A stretch of 64,000 nucleotides of DNA. It comes from Protopterus annectens. Its lineage: Eukaryota; Chordata; Ceratodontiformes; Protopteridae. The stretch covers positions 898,842,110 through 898,906,109 of the forward strand of contig NC_056744.1 in assembly GCF_019279795.1 (NCBI RefSeq), written 5' to 3'. Under the pieces are notes generated by a model. The model ran no database searches. It was not told where the DNA came from and was given only the letters and a program-made list of their open reading frames with translations. The position numbers and the translations under genes are program-made. Shown here piece by piece: positions 1 to 9,831 of this stretch; the first letter of the stretch is position 1; every line of letters starts with the position of its first letter.

Positions 1-560
1 CAAGACCTGGAAACTCTTAAATCAGTGATACCTTTTCTTTGGTGGGCAGCAGCATGCTACCACAACAAGGGACTTCCCTTCTCACAACCCCACGTTGCCC
101 AGGCCCTCACCACAGACTCATCAGACTGTGGGATGCACACCTGAATGGCAGGTGCATTCAGGGCCAATGGAGCCCAAATCAAGTACATCTGCACATCAAC
201 CAAAAAGAGATGCTAGCTGTTCAGCATGCCCTGACGGCTTTCAGACCCCTACTCTTCCTGGGGCCTCTACTGATCAAAACAGATAACACCACTGTGATGT
301 GGCATATCAACAAGCAGGGAGGGACTCACTCTTATAGTCTGTGCAGGCTCGCTATGACTCTTGGCACACGGCCTCAGCTATGCAACTACACCTGTTAGCA
401 CAATTCCTGCCAGGCTCTCTAAACTCTCTGGCAGACAACTTAGGCAGACACCTGCTAGACCCACATGAGTGGCAGCTAGACCAAAGAACCTTCACCCTTG
501 TAACCCAGAAATGGGGCACCCCGAAGGTCGACCTCTTTGCCTCCCACTCCAATCATCAGC
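1..560 (+). pseudogene. DIRS-A RNase H domain (broken)
   Basis: The RNase H domain of a DIRS pol would degrade the RNA strand during reverse transcription. Visible pieces are the first acidic block around 112-130 (TTDSSD), the LHINQKEML block near 190-215 that carries the catalytic Glu, and KTDNTTVMWHINKQGG near 276-322 with the next catalytic Asp. The pieces sit in different frames: the first Asp block is in another frame than the Glu and second Asp blocks. The later part (NSLADNLGRHLLDPHEW, about 420-475) matches the end of RNase H in the other DIRS copies. The equivalent region is in copy A3 at 57340-57760. Confidence 0.75.
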
Positions 561-829
561 TCAGCAAATTCTGCACCAGAGAACCTCACAGCAAGGCCTG
601 TAAAGTGGATGCTCTAGCCTTCCAGTGGGTAAACCTCTCGGTCTGTGCATTTCCCCCTCTACCACTCATTTCAAGGATACTGCTCAAAATAAGGGAGGAA
701 AAACGGAGGACAATCCTGATTGCCCCAGACTGGCCACGCCAGCATTGGTACCCACTGCTGCGCAACCTGTCACCTCTGCCACCATGGCACCTACCTCAGA
801 TCCCAACACTCCTGACCCAGAGGAATGGA

Positions 830-1917
830 GAATTCATGCATCCCCAATTGCAGATCCTCCGTCTGGCAGCCTGGTGTATTCCCTGACCTCTACCCAAGCT
901 GCCAGTCTAAGCAAACATGTCCTAGATGTTGTACATGAGGCCAGACACCCCAGCACTAGAAAGTCTTCTGCTGACAAGTGGAAAAGGTTTTGCACCTGGA
1001 TCCAGGTTAAGGGAGCTGGAATGGCACAGCCCTTCCTACCCTTCATCCTGGATTACCTGGCAGACGTACTACACAGGGTTCTGTCTTTCTCTTCTATTAA
1101 AATTCACGCCTCTGCCATCTCTGCTCATTTCAGCACAGAGCCACCTCTTTTCTCACACCCTCTCATCAAACCGTTCCTAAGAGGGGCTAGCAACTTGAGG
1201 CCACCCAGAAGAGCTCCTTCCCCAGCTTGAGACCTAAACTTTGTGTTGGAAAAGCTCACCCTGCCCACCTTTTGAACTAGCAGCTTCAGCAGAGTTAAAA
1301 ATGTCTCATGGAAGACAGCCTTGCTTCTGGCAATCAATTCAGCTAAAAGAGTGTCAGAGTTATAAGCACTTATGGCTGTAGAGCCCTTCATCATTTTCCA
1401 TGCTGACAGGGTCTCCCTCAGGACTAACCCATCCTTCATGCCAAAAGTGGTGTCCAGTGTGGCTCTCAACCAATCCATTCATTTGCCCAACTTTTTCCCT
1501 AACTCGCAAAAAAAGGGGGAAAGGATTCTGCACTCTCCAGATGTGAATAAACGGCTCAGATTCTACATAGACAGGACTAAATCTTTTAGAAAATCTGATC
1601 AATTGCTAGTCAGATTTGCTGCAGGAGCAGAGGGCAAGGCCATATCCAAACAATTTCCAATTGGATAGCACACTGCATCCATTTCTGCTACAAACAGCAC
1701 GGGAAATCTCCCCCCAAAGGGGGTCAGGACACATTCCACCAGAGCAACCTCCGCAGCTTTCCTCAGAGGGGTCCCCACCAGGGACATCCTGGATGCTGCA
1801 ATGTGGACATCTGGTCATACCTTCAAGCATTACCATCTGCCTATCTTCTCCAAATCCAGGGCAGGCTTTGCCACCGCAGTCTTGCAGGGCATCCTAGACA
1901 GCCCCCAGTCTTCTTGA
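830..1917 (+). pseudogene. DIRS-A tyrosine recombinase (broken)
   Basis: This is the tyrosine recombinase that would integrate the circular DIRS intermediate. The N-terminal SAM-like part is visible as STRKSSADKWKRFCTW (950-1005) and ILDYLADVLH. The first catalytic Arg block reads AINSAKRVSEL (about 1330-1362), followed at once by a stop. The middle part reads FHADRVSLRTNPSFMPK (1395-1445). The C-terminal part keeps a THSTRAT block (His and Arg, about 1729-1749) and HTFKHYHLPIFS with the nucleophilic Tyr (about 1815-1850). At least three frameshifts or stops separate these blocks. The stop at 1917 comes just before the internal complementary region, as in the other copies. Confidence 0.8.
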
Positions 1918-1954
1918 CTACCTCCACCCTTTTCTTCAGCTTTGGGAATCAACC

Positions 1955-2052
1955 TAAATGTGATGACTGCAATAGTGAAACACGAAGAACATAGTACAGT
2001 TATCTACATTTACCATAAATGTAGATGTTCAAGTGTATTCACTGTTGCAGTC
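1955..2052 (+). repeat. Internal complementary region of DIRS-A copy 1
   Basis: The first half (to about 1991) is the reverse complement of the DIRS-A left tip seen at 47073. The second half (from about 1992) is the reverse complement of the right tip ending at 2404. This is the DIRS signature used to join element ends into a circle. Confidence 0.8.
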
Positions 2053-2194
2053 CTGGTTTCCCTCCCTCCATCCCCCCTTGTCTTCGATCTCTTTCCGTCT
2101 CTCTCCTTGCAAGGAATTTTTGGTATTTACTTTCTACTGGTAGTGTTCTTCCACCATAACCTAGCTCCCTTTTGGGGGCCTCTGACAACCAGGG

Positions 2195-2404
2195 TAAGAA
2201 ACTGTTATGGCGTCGGCTGTCTGATTTTATACCACTGACAACCTGACGTCAGTCCTGGAGCGATGGCAACCGATGCAGAATTACTAAGCCTTTGGTATTT
2301 GGGCCGACTGAGGGCTACCCTGGCAGGGATAACTCAAATGTGATGACTGCAACAGTGAATGCACTCTAACATCTACATTTATGGTAAGTGTACACAACTG
2401 TACT
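2195..2404 (+). repeat. Right inverted terminal repeat of DIRS-A copy 1
   Basis: It is closely similar to 49127-49330 and 59490-59691, and is the reverse complement of the left repeat at 47073-47245. It contains the shared stretch GTGATGACTGCAACAGTGAA and a TTTATA motif near 2226. Confidence 0.8.
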
Positions 2405-3654
2405 TTCTTTTTTCTTAGATTCAGATTCTGTGGAGATCTCAATTTCTGATTCTTCTTGTGGGGATTTCTGTCTCTCTCTCTCTCTCTCTCTGAGACTGTT
2501 GCTAGAATGTGCCAGCATTTTAGTGGGAAAAAGCTGAGGTTTCTCAGTCTCAAAAAATACTAGAGTTATTACAGAAGTACTTTTCAGAACCTACATCCAT
2601 TCCTCTTGTTCTTTCTGCATTAGAGGACGTATGTTACTGTCTGCAGCTTCTTTTCAGTCAGCCAGCTGCACCTAAAAAGGCAGACATGATGTATAAAGTT
2701 CCTCAGTCTTTTAAATTTTTATACACTGTTTTGTAAGCCAACCCCGCAGCTATAACTAGTTGACCCCACTGCTGCTAATCACTTAGATAATTCCAACTCT
2801 ACTCTTTCTGATGAAGATGGGAAAATTATTGACAGGTATGCGGGGATAAATGTGTACTTCGGTAACTTTGATTTTCAGAAGTTTGCATTGTCAGGCTTGT
2901 ATGTTAGTACTGACAGCTTGTGTAAGTATGAGGAAAGTTTTAGCTACAGTTTCTTAAGAGGACAAATCTATTTTAAATAATTTGGTTTCTTCTGTTGTAG
3001 CGGTCACTACTCATTGTTTTCAGTGGTGTATGACACTGACACTTCCAGGACTGTGGCCACTGGTACTGTTTAAGGAGGTTTGTATGGCTGCATTCTCAGA
3101 ATCTCCCAGATAATGAAATTGGTCTCCCTTGGATAGAGGTTGTGTTTGTTCCCTCTGCTACAGAGGTGAGCAGAAAGCATGATGAAAGGGCCAAGATGAT
3201 CCAGGGAATCTCTCAACATTTTTCATTCCTCTTATAAAAATTATTCAAGGGATTTTCTATTTCCTCATCCAATTTTGCCATGGGAAAAAAAACTAAAAAA
3301 AAATAGTGTCAACAACATTCAGGCATTCCGGTAAACCGCCATTTAAGAAGAAATGACAAGGGGGGGGGGGTCTGAAAAGAAGTCTGAAACCTTGGAAAAC
3401 CAAGGACAGTCCAGTTCTGAATGACTGTTCAAGAGACCTTGCTACCCCCTCGACCTTGCTACCCCCTCCCACCTTGGCCCCCTTTTTTTTCTTTTTCCAG
3501 AAACTCTGAATCTCCATTTTTCTTTTTGGCAGCAAATAGCTTCAGATTGAAAATCTTTCAAGGTTACAGAATGTAATGGGAATAAATTCTTACTTTCCTA
3601 CTTTGTTTCCACTTGTTCTTTATCTTGTGCTGTCCCAGTAAGTGATAGAACTAG
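2405..3654 (+). pseudogene. Decayed DIRS gag-like stretch (DIRS-C, 5' part)
   Basis: There is no open gene, but translated fragments resemble the second half of the DIRS gag. These are an acidic Ser/Asp run (DSDSVEISISDSS) near 2416-2455, DEDGKIIDRY (about 2814-2844) matching the MDRYGKR block of intact gags, and FRHSGKPPFKKK near 3320-3355, a basic tail. Stops are frequent. Poly-C/G and AT-rich tracts lie at 3361-3371 and 3291-3302. DIRS-A copy 1 ends on its left and DIRS-B1 starts on its right, so both appear to have inserted into it. The assignment rests on short motifs and is tentative. Confidence 0.4.
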
Positions 3655-3870
3655 ATGTTAAGTTGTCAATCTCGCCTTCATTCTTGCTGGATGGGTTCGG
3701 AGCCAAACCTCTGCTCCGACTCAGCCTTATACTAAAGCTCGAGAGCTATTTTTCACCGGCTCGAAGCTATACTATGTCCCTTAATGCTAGGCGTGATATA
3801 CCCAGATCTCATTTGCCGCTTCAGCTACGAGGTTGCGTTTTTCACCGGCTCCAGGTCGTATTTTAAAAAT
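3655..3870 (+). repeat. Left inverted terminal repeat of DIRS-B1
   Basis: It is the reverse complement of about 9640-9800. It carries the family-B motif set (TCGGAGCC, GCTCCGACTC, CTCGAGAGCT). Expression of the gag downstream is presumably driven from here, as in other DIRS elements (inference). Confidence 0.85.
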
Positions 3871-4043
3871 TTTGTATCTATGGTTAGTTTTTTGATAGAT
3901 GTTTTTCTCAGTAGTTTATTTAATTAGTATTTAGAGAGTAGCGACTAGTTTCCCTTCCCTTTTCTGTAGTTTTTCCCTACCCTTTCCACCCTTAAGGTGG
4001 TCGGGCCTCTAACCCTCCCTTTAGTAGTTAGTACAGATTCCCC

Positions 4044-4046
<3 letters not shown>

Positions 4047-4099
<53 letters not shown>
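4047..4099 (+). repeat. (GT)n microsatellite in the DIRS-B1 leader
   Basis: About 26 uninterrupted GT units lie in the untranslated leader before gag. Copy B2 has only a short TAGTGTGA at the equivalent place (about 38020-38030), so the repeat expanded after the copies separated. Confidence 0.95.
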
Positions 4100-4100
<1 letters not shown>

Positions 4101-4205
4101 AATTTGTCTCAATTTTACTATTACTTTACTTAAATTTTTTGTTGAGTGTGTCTTTTTTGTGTGTTAGTGTAAGTATTTAGACTCCTGTATCGACCCTGTG
4201 GTATC

Positions 4206-6409
4206 ATGTCCAAGGATACTAAGGTTTCTGGATTCAAGAAGTGTGACTCGTGCTCAGAAGATGTCTCTGACAAACTGTCACACTTCTTGTGTCTATTGTT
4301 TGGGCCCTCTGCACCTGCAGGACTCTTGTTCCATCTGTCACGCTTTTAGCCATGGAGTCCTGCAGGAACGCAGAAATAAGCTCATTCTCAGAGGCTTATT
4401 AAAGCCTGAAGGTTCTCCATCCAAGCCTATGACCGGAAAACCTTCAAAGCCCGCCAAATCGTCTGCTCCATATTTGGAGCCGGCGCCGAGCGGTCCTCTT
4501 TCTGCCTCATTGGTTCCGGCTGGAACCGATACATCGAGGCCTCAGTCAGCTCCGACTTTGGTGTCGGAGCCATCCAAGTCGAAAGCGCTCCAGGTCTCCT
4601 TCACTGGAGTCGGTCAGATTGGCTCCGAAATCCCCCTTGCTGTCGGAGCGGAGCCATAGGTCTCACACCTCTAGGTCTTCCAGGCTCTTGGACCATGACC
4701 TCGAGAGGGTAGTCAGTAGGCTTTTGAAGTCGCAGGTGCCGGCCCAATTATTCCATAGCCAGTCTCAACAGACAGGAGCTACCCCAACGCCTGCTCAAGT
4801 TCCTCCTCCCGAGCTCGGAGCCGGAGGCCGTCGGGCTTGCTACCGTGGGGGCATCGGAACCAATTCCACCCTTATCGGTTCCTTCGTCTGCTCCGATCCC
4901 TTCATTGGCTCCGTCCTTGGAAGGATCCGGGTGCCGTGACTCCCTCGTCTGCTCTGAGGGGGCGAGCGGCATCAGAACCGTGTCTGACCCCGTTCTCCCT
5001 CTCGGAGCCTCCGCGCAGGTGAGTTCGGCCCTGACATCTGCCTCGGAGCCATCCCTCTCGGTACCAGGAGGAGCTCTCATCTCCTCAGAGCTGGGTCCCT
5101 CTTCCCTGCCTGACAGAGGTGCCTTTGAGGTCATGAGCATGCTGGCTCCCATACCGGCGCCACGGTCGGCCTCGTTGGCCCCTCCCTCCATGGTGCCTGC
5201 TTTGGCCCCTGCCTACCCTCCCGAACCCAAACTGGGAGAATCGACACTCCAGGCCGCTCCATTGGGTGTTTCCTCCTCTTCTGAGGCCTCCCCTGATCCT
5301 GCAGGGGAGCCCCCTTGGAAGAGGACTTGCAAGAGGAAGCATGTCGACTCCCCTGAGTCGGTGACATCTGATACCGACCTGGATGATTCGGAAGGGTCCC
5401 CAAGGTCCCCCTCTGAGGATGTCTCCTTTTCTGACATCCTAGAGATCCTTAAACAGAGGGGGAACTGGTCCACCCTCAACCCTTCCGAGGACGAGTCAGT
5501 GTACCTGGATGCGTTCGGTTCTCGCCCTTCCACCTCCTGGGTGTCCCCACCTTTCGACCCACTCATGGAGGTGGTGGCTCAGAAGGCATGGACGGCTCTG
5601 GATACTATGGAACCAACCCCCCCGGAGGCCTACAAAATTCATTACAGCCCCTGCAGATAAGCAGTTTCTCTAAGGGCATCCCCGTTGATGCCATGGTGGT
5701 GGCGGCGGCCCCTAAGAAGGAGTTGGCTGACCCTTCAGTACCTGTCCATCCTCCTAATAAGGAATCTAGGACTATGGATAGGTATGGCAAGCGGATGTTT
5801 TCTTCAGCGACCTTTGCCATGCGGTCACTGAATTACCTGTGCCATTTCACCTGTCTTCAGAGAGACCTTCTTAAAGAACTGGGTGATACCTTACAGGACC
5901 CAGCAGCTGTGGGGTCTCAGGAGAAGATCAACTCCCAGCTGGGGACCCTGAACTCGATTGTCAACTCCTCCATGCGGCTCATTTCTTATGCAGCCGATGG
6001 AGCGAGTAGGGCCGCAGGCACGGGCATTGCTCTAAGGAGACACGCCTAGATGCAACTTTGCAACTTTGCTGACCCCTTCAAGGCATCCTTCACTAACACC
6101 CCCCTTTGATGGTTCTGCCTTGTTTGGACCTCAAGTGAAGGATAACATTGACCAGGTGTGAGCAGGAAGGCAAGACTCTCTGCCGTGGGAGTCCGTTTTT
6201 CCGCCCCTTCTAGACCGTACCCTAAGGGTCAAAAGGGCGGAAAGATGTGGATCCGCAAACCCCAGGGAGTACTGCCTGACTCACGTGGTGAGCTTCCCTG
6301 CAGAGGCAGAGGAGGGAACAATAACAGACGCCGCCCTAGGGGCAGGGGGGGTCCGCAAAATCAGGGTAGCAGAGGATCTTTCTCTGACACACCCTTCCAG
6401 CACCCATGA
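4206..6409 (+). pseudogene. DIRS-B1 gag-like ORF1 (frameshifted)
   Basis: This is a gag-like nucleic-acid-binding protein of a DIRS element. The ATG at 4206 (MSKDTKVSGFKKCD) was chosen because B2 starts the same way at 38165. An N-terminal Cys/His module follows (KCDSC, then HTSCVYC, then DSCSICH). Next come a long Ser/Pro/Glu-rich low-complexity region full of S-E-P and A-P units, an acidic stretch (SPESVTSDTDLDDSEGSP, about 5350-5405), a folded-looking block around MDRYGKRMFSSATFAMRSLNY (about 5772-5835), and a basic RG-rich tail (about 6290-6400). Frame changes occur near 4250, 4610, 4830 and 5640, and a stop near 6048. The tail overlaps the start of the RT frame. Confidence 0.8.
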
Positions 6410-7340
6410 GGAGCTGCCCGACTGTCCACCTTCGGAGGCAGTCAGGGGAAGACTTTCACTGTACCCAGAAGCCTGGCATTCCCTCACGCAAGACAAATGG
6501 GTACAGTTGATCATATCCGAGGGTTACAGAATCCCCTTTATCCACACCCCACAACAACCAAAAGGGCCTCTTCCAGACGTTCCACCCGGCCTGAGAGATC
6601 AAGCAGCGTCAGAAATTTCAAAGCTGCTATCAAAAAGAGCCATCCAGCCAGTCCCAGCAGACCAACAAGGATCCGGAATCTACTCCAAATTCTTTTTGGT
6701 ACCAAAAAAGACAGGGGACTGGAGACCTATTTTAGATCTCAGCAGGCTGAACAAGTCTGTTCAAAGACCAAAATTCCGGATGGTCACACTACAGTCCATT
6801 CTACCCTTTCTGGGTCAGGACAATTGGATGTGCTCTATAGATCTTCAGGATGCGTACTACCATATCAAAATGAACAGGCGCTCCAGAAGGTTTCTCCGCT
6901 TCCGGCTGGGAGCCAGTCACTACCAATTCAGAGCCCTGCCCTTTGGCCTCACCACAACCCTCAGGGTGTTTACCAAATGCATGGCAGTGGTTGCGGCTCA
7001 CCTGAGACGACTAGGATTTCAGGTGTTTCCATATTTAGACTGGCGCCTTACTGCCACCACCAGGCACCAGCTACTTCAAGCCAGGGATTACGCTGTACAA
7101 ATGTGCAAAGCGCTAGGCATCTCTATAAACTTCGAAAAGTCTGCCTTGTCAACATATTACCTTCATAGGCGCCGTGTTAAACATGGTGGAGTTGTCAGCA
7201 AAACTACCTACACAAAGAGTTTCAAACATTCGCAGCCATGTTCAAATCCTACTACAGGAGGACCGAGTCCAAGCCAGATTTGTACTAAAAACACTTGGTC
7301 TAATGGCAGCAACAATCACCTTGCTCGTTTTCATATGCGG
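6285..7340 (+). pseudogene. DIRS-B1 reverse transcriptase (inactive)
   Basis: This is the reverse transcriptase of the DIRS pol, which copies element RNA into cDNA. It lies in a frame overlapping the gag tail. Visible blocks are KRAIQPVPADQQGSGIYSKF and FLVPKKTGDWRPILDLS (about 6635-6745), the first Asp block MCSIDLQDAYYHI (about 6829-6867), FRLGASHYQFRALPFGL (6900-6950) and the second catalytic block at about 7030. That block reads FPYLDWRL where B2 and the E copies read YLDDWL, so one catalytic Asp is lost. After about 7150 the frame shifts and homology continues in other frames to the thumb region near 7340. Confidence 0.85.
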
Positions 7341-7419
7341 ATACTGCAGTGGATGCTTTTTTCCCAGTGGTCCTTCCAGCAGCTTCCCATGTCACACAAC
7401 ATTCTCATCACTCAGTCGT

Positions 7420-7905
7420 GCAAGAGACACCTCTCTTGGTGGATGGTCTCTCCTCAGGTGCTCCAAGGCAGACCTATTGTTCTCCCCTCTCCGGTTGCCA
7501 CCGTGACTACAGATGCTTCCCTGATAGGGTGGGGGGGGGGGGCATTTTCAGGGCAGGACAGTCCAGGGCACATGGCAACCCTTCGAGTGCCACCTGCACA
7601 TCAATGTCTTGGAAATGAGAGCGGTACTTTTGGCGTTGCAGGCCCTTCAGGACACTCTACCCACAGGGACGATTGCAGTTCAGACAGACAATATGTCTGT
7701 AGTGTGGTACATCAACAAGCAGGGCGGAACCAGGTCCTACCCCCTATGTCTGGAAGCGCTCAGACTTTGGCAATGGGCGATCTCTTCTCAACGGTTTCTG
7801 GTAGCAGCACATATTCCCGGGAAGTCCAAAGTCATAGCGGACAGATTGAGCAGGGCCATTCTCATGCCCTACGAGTGGTCTCTAAACCAGCTAGTAGTGG
7901 AATAA
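7420..7905 (+). pseudogene. DIRS-B1 RNase H
   Basis: The RNase H domain follows RT. The first Asp block is VTTDASLIGWGG (about 7503-7538), followed by a G-run with a frameshift. The second part is open from about 7575 to 7905: HINVLEMRAVLLALQAL with the catalytic Glu, VQTDNMSVVWYINKQGG with the Asp, and VIADRLSRA. The 3' end runs into a conserved DIRS linker (RWGQPCCDLFA-like in the other copies). Confidence 0.8.
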
Positions 7906-8141
7906 ATCTTCAGAAGGTGGGGTCAGCCTTGCTGCGACCTTTTCGCAACCCCTCAAAACAGCAAGTGTCAGGACTTCTTCACCCTTTTCCCTCTTCCGGG
8001 TCTCCCTCCCAGAGATGCTCTAGTCCATGATTGGGTCTTCTGTATGCTTTTTCCCCCCTTTTTCCTTAATTACTCAGTCCAGAAAGCAACTGCCTTGAGA
8101 TCCAGGATGATCCTCATTGCCCCTTACTGGCCCCGACAAGT

Positions 8142-9329
8142 TTGGTTTCCGTTCCTGCAACGTCATCTGCTGGAGCAGCCCTGGCATCTGGACCCAGTGC
8201 CAGACCTTATGACCCATCAGTCGGGTGGGCTGCACCAATCCCTTCCATCTCTCAACCTCACAGCTTGGTTGCTCCACTTCCAACCCTAGCCAGGCTTCCC
8301 TTAATTTCTCAGTCAGTATGTGATATTATCCTTGCCTCTCACAAGTCTAACACCAGAAGGACGTATGCTAGTAAATGGAAACGGTTCTCTATTTGGGCAG
8401 GAAAAAATCAAGTTGACCCGTTCACAGCTCCTGTCCGAACAGTTCTAGAATTTTTGGCGGAACTTTTCCAAACGGTCTCTTCCTCAGCCACTGTCAGAGT
8501 CCAGTTGGCGGCTATTACAAATTTCCACGTTGGCTTGTCAGAGGCCAGCATTGTCCCACAAGCTTTGCAAAGCCTTTCTGAAAGGAACCCTATTACTTCG
8601 GCCCCCGGTTAAAGAGCCTCCTCCACCATGGGATCTAAATTTGGTACTGTCTTCTTTAATTCTTCCTCCTTTTGAGCCAGCTGCTTCCTGCTCATTGAAA
8701 CTGCTCTCGTGGAAAACACTTTTCTTGGTAGCCATTACCTCAGCGAGAAGGGTTTCGGAACTACAAGCACTCTCTGTGCGCCCCCCCCCCCTTATCTTGT
8801 TTTTCACAAAGATAGTGCGTCTCTTAGGACTAATCCATCCTTTTTACCTAAGGTACTCTCTGAAAAAAATCTTAATCAGACCATTGATCTCCCAGTCTTC
8901 CCAAATTATACTGATAGAGCTGAGAGAAGATTACATTGTTTGGACGTTCACCGTCAACTACGTTTCTGTCTGGATAGAACTAAACAGACGAGAAAATCAG
9001 AACAGCTCTTCCTGTCTGAAGGAAACCAAGGCCGGCCAGTTTCTAAAGTAACCTTGTCCAGATGGTTGACCGCTCTTATGTTAATCTATCAATTGAGGCA
9101 TAAGGAGCTCCCTACCAAGCCTAGAGCTCATTCAGTTAGAGCATTAGTTTCCTCAGTAGCTTTTCAAGCAAGGTTACCTATGGATTCTATTTGTGCACCG
9201 GCCACATGGGCCTCCCCTCATACCTTCATTTCTCATTGCAAACTGGACATTGCCTCCAGAAGTCGGGCTGATTTTGGTTCCACTGTACTCAAGAGTCTTC
9301 CATTGAGCCACCCGGGACTAAGGTGCTAG
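8142..9329 (+). pseudogene. DIRS-B1 tyrosine recombinase (catalytic Tyr lost)
   Basis: This is the integrase of the DIRS element, a tyrosine recombinase. An N-terminal SAM-like domain is visible (RTYASKWKRFSIWAG near 8360-8405, then FLAELFQT). The first catalytic Arg block ITSARRVSELQAL lies near 8739-8775 after a frame change at about 8600. A C-run near 8785 causes another frame change. DVHRQLRF and then HSVRALVSS (the His-x-x-Arg block, about 9130-9155) follow. The final block reads HTFISHCKLD near 9222-9250, where B2 and E have Tyr (RYKLD, HYKLD), so the nucleophile is replaced by Cys. The last codons (to 9329) lie directly before the internal complementary region. Confidence 0.85.
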
Positions 9330-9340
9330 GGACGCTGTCC

Positions 9341-9440
9341 CTCCAGCAAGAATGAAGGCGAGATTGACAACTTAACATTGAGAAGTTATGTACTTACCAT
9401 AACGTTCCATGTTAGTTGTCTTCTTCTCGCCTTCTTTCTT
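9341..9440 (+). repeat. Internal complementary region of DIRS-B1
   Basis: Up to 9379 it is the reverse complement of the left tip (3655-3692). From 9380 it is the reverse complement of the right tip (9773-9831). The junction inside this region defines the element ends. Confidence 0.9.
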
Positions 9441-9639
9441 GTGCCCCCCCCCTCCATCCCCCTAGCCTGGAAAGACCTAGAGTATCTTGCGAGAGGTATT
9501 TTGTCACCAGAGTTGTCTCCTCAGCTAGATCTCTTGCTCCCCTTTGGTAGCCCTTCTAAGGGTTATATGTAGAGGAGTTTAAATATATTTGTTAAATATA
9601 TTCTCTCTTGTGGTGGGACATGTATGTCCATAGCATTAG

Positions 9640-9831
9640 CTATCAAACAAGATCTGGGTATGTCACACCTAACATTATGGGACATAGTATAGCCTCGAGC
9701 TGGTGAAAAATAGCTCTCGAGCTTTAGTATTAGGCCGAGTCGGAGCAGAGGTTAGGCTCCGAACCCATCCACCAAGAAAGAAGGCGAGAAGAAAACTAGC
9801 ATGGAATGTTATGGCAAGTACATAACTTCTC
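9640..9831 (+). repeat. Right inverted terminal repeat of DIRS-B1
   Basis: It is the reverse complement of 3655-3830 plus a right-specific tip (ATGGAATGTTATGGCAAG...CATAACTTCTC). Confidence 0.88.

Larger units (their letters stand above)
1..2404 (+). mobile_element. DIRS-A copy 1, 3' half (left part lies outside the window)
   Basis: This is a DIRS-type tyrosine-recombinase retrotransposon entering from the left edge. In order it holds RNase H remnants, a recombinase remnant, an internal complementary region and a right terminal repeat. The right end is placed at 2404 because two other DIRS-A copies end with the same tip (...ACAACTGTACT at 49330 and 59691) and the sequences diverge within a few bases after it. 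Gag and RT must lie upstream of the window if present. The coding parts carry several stops and frameshifts, so it is dead. It ends against another decayed DIRS gag-like stretch, suggesting insertion into an older element. Confidence 0.85.
3655..9831 (+). mobile_element. DIRS-B copy 1 (B1), full length, inactive
   Basis: This is a complete DIRS architecture of about 6.2 kb: left ITR, GT microsatellite, gag, overlapping RT/RNase H, recombinase, internal complementary region, right ITR. The ends were set from the internal region at 9341-9440, whose two halves are the reverse complements of the outer tips (left tip from 3655, right tip to 9831). It is flanked by DIRS-like remnants on both sides. 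It differs from copy B2 (37649-43747) by scattered substitutions and indels. Gag has several frameshifts. The RT catalytic YLDD reads YLDW and the recombinase Tyr is Cys, so it cannot be autonomous now. Confidence 0.9.

Noticed and set aside
5085-5566. Minus-strand open frames opposite the DIRS gag genes
   Set aside because: They mirror the GC-rich, repeat-word-rich gag sequence (also at 19440-20030, 25572-26186 and 38774-39136) and have no independent support.
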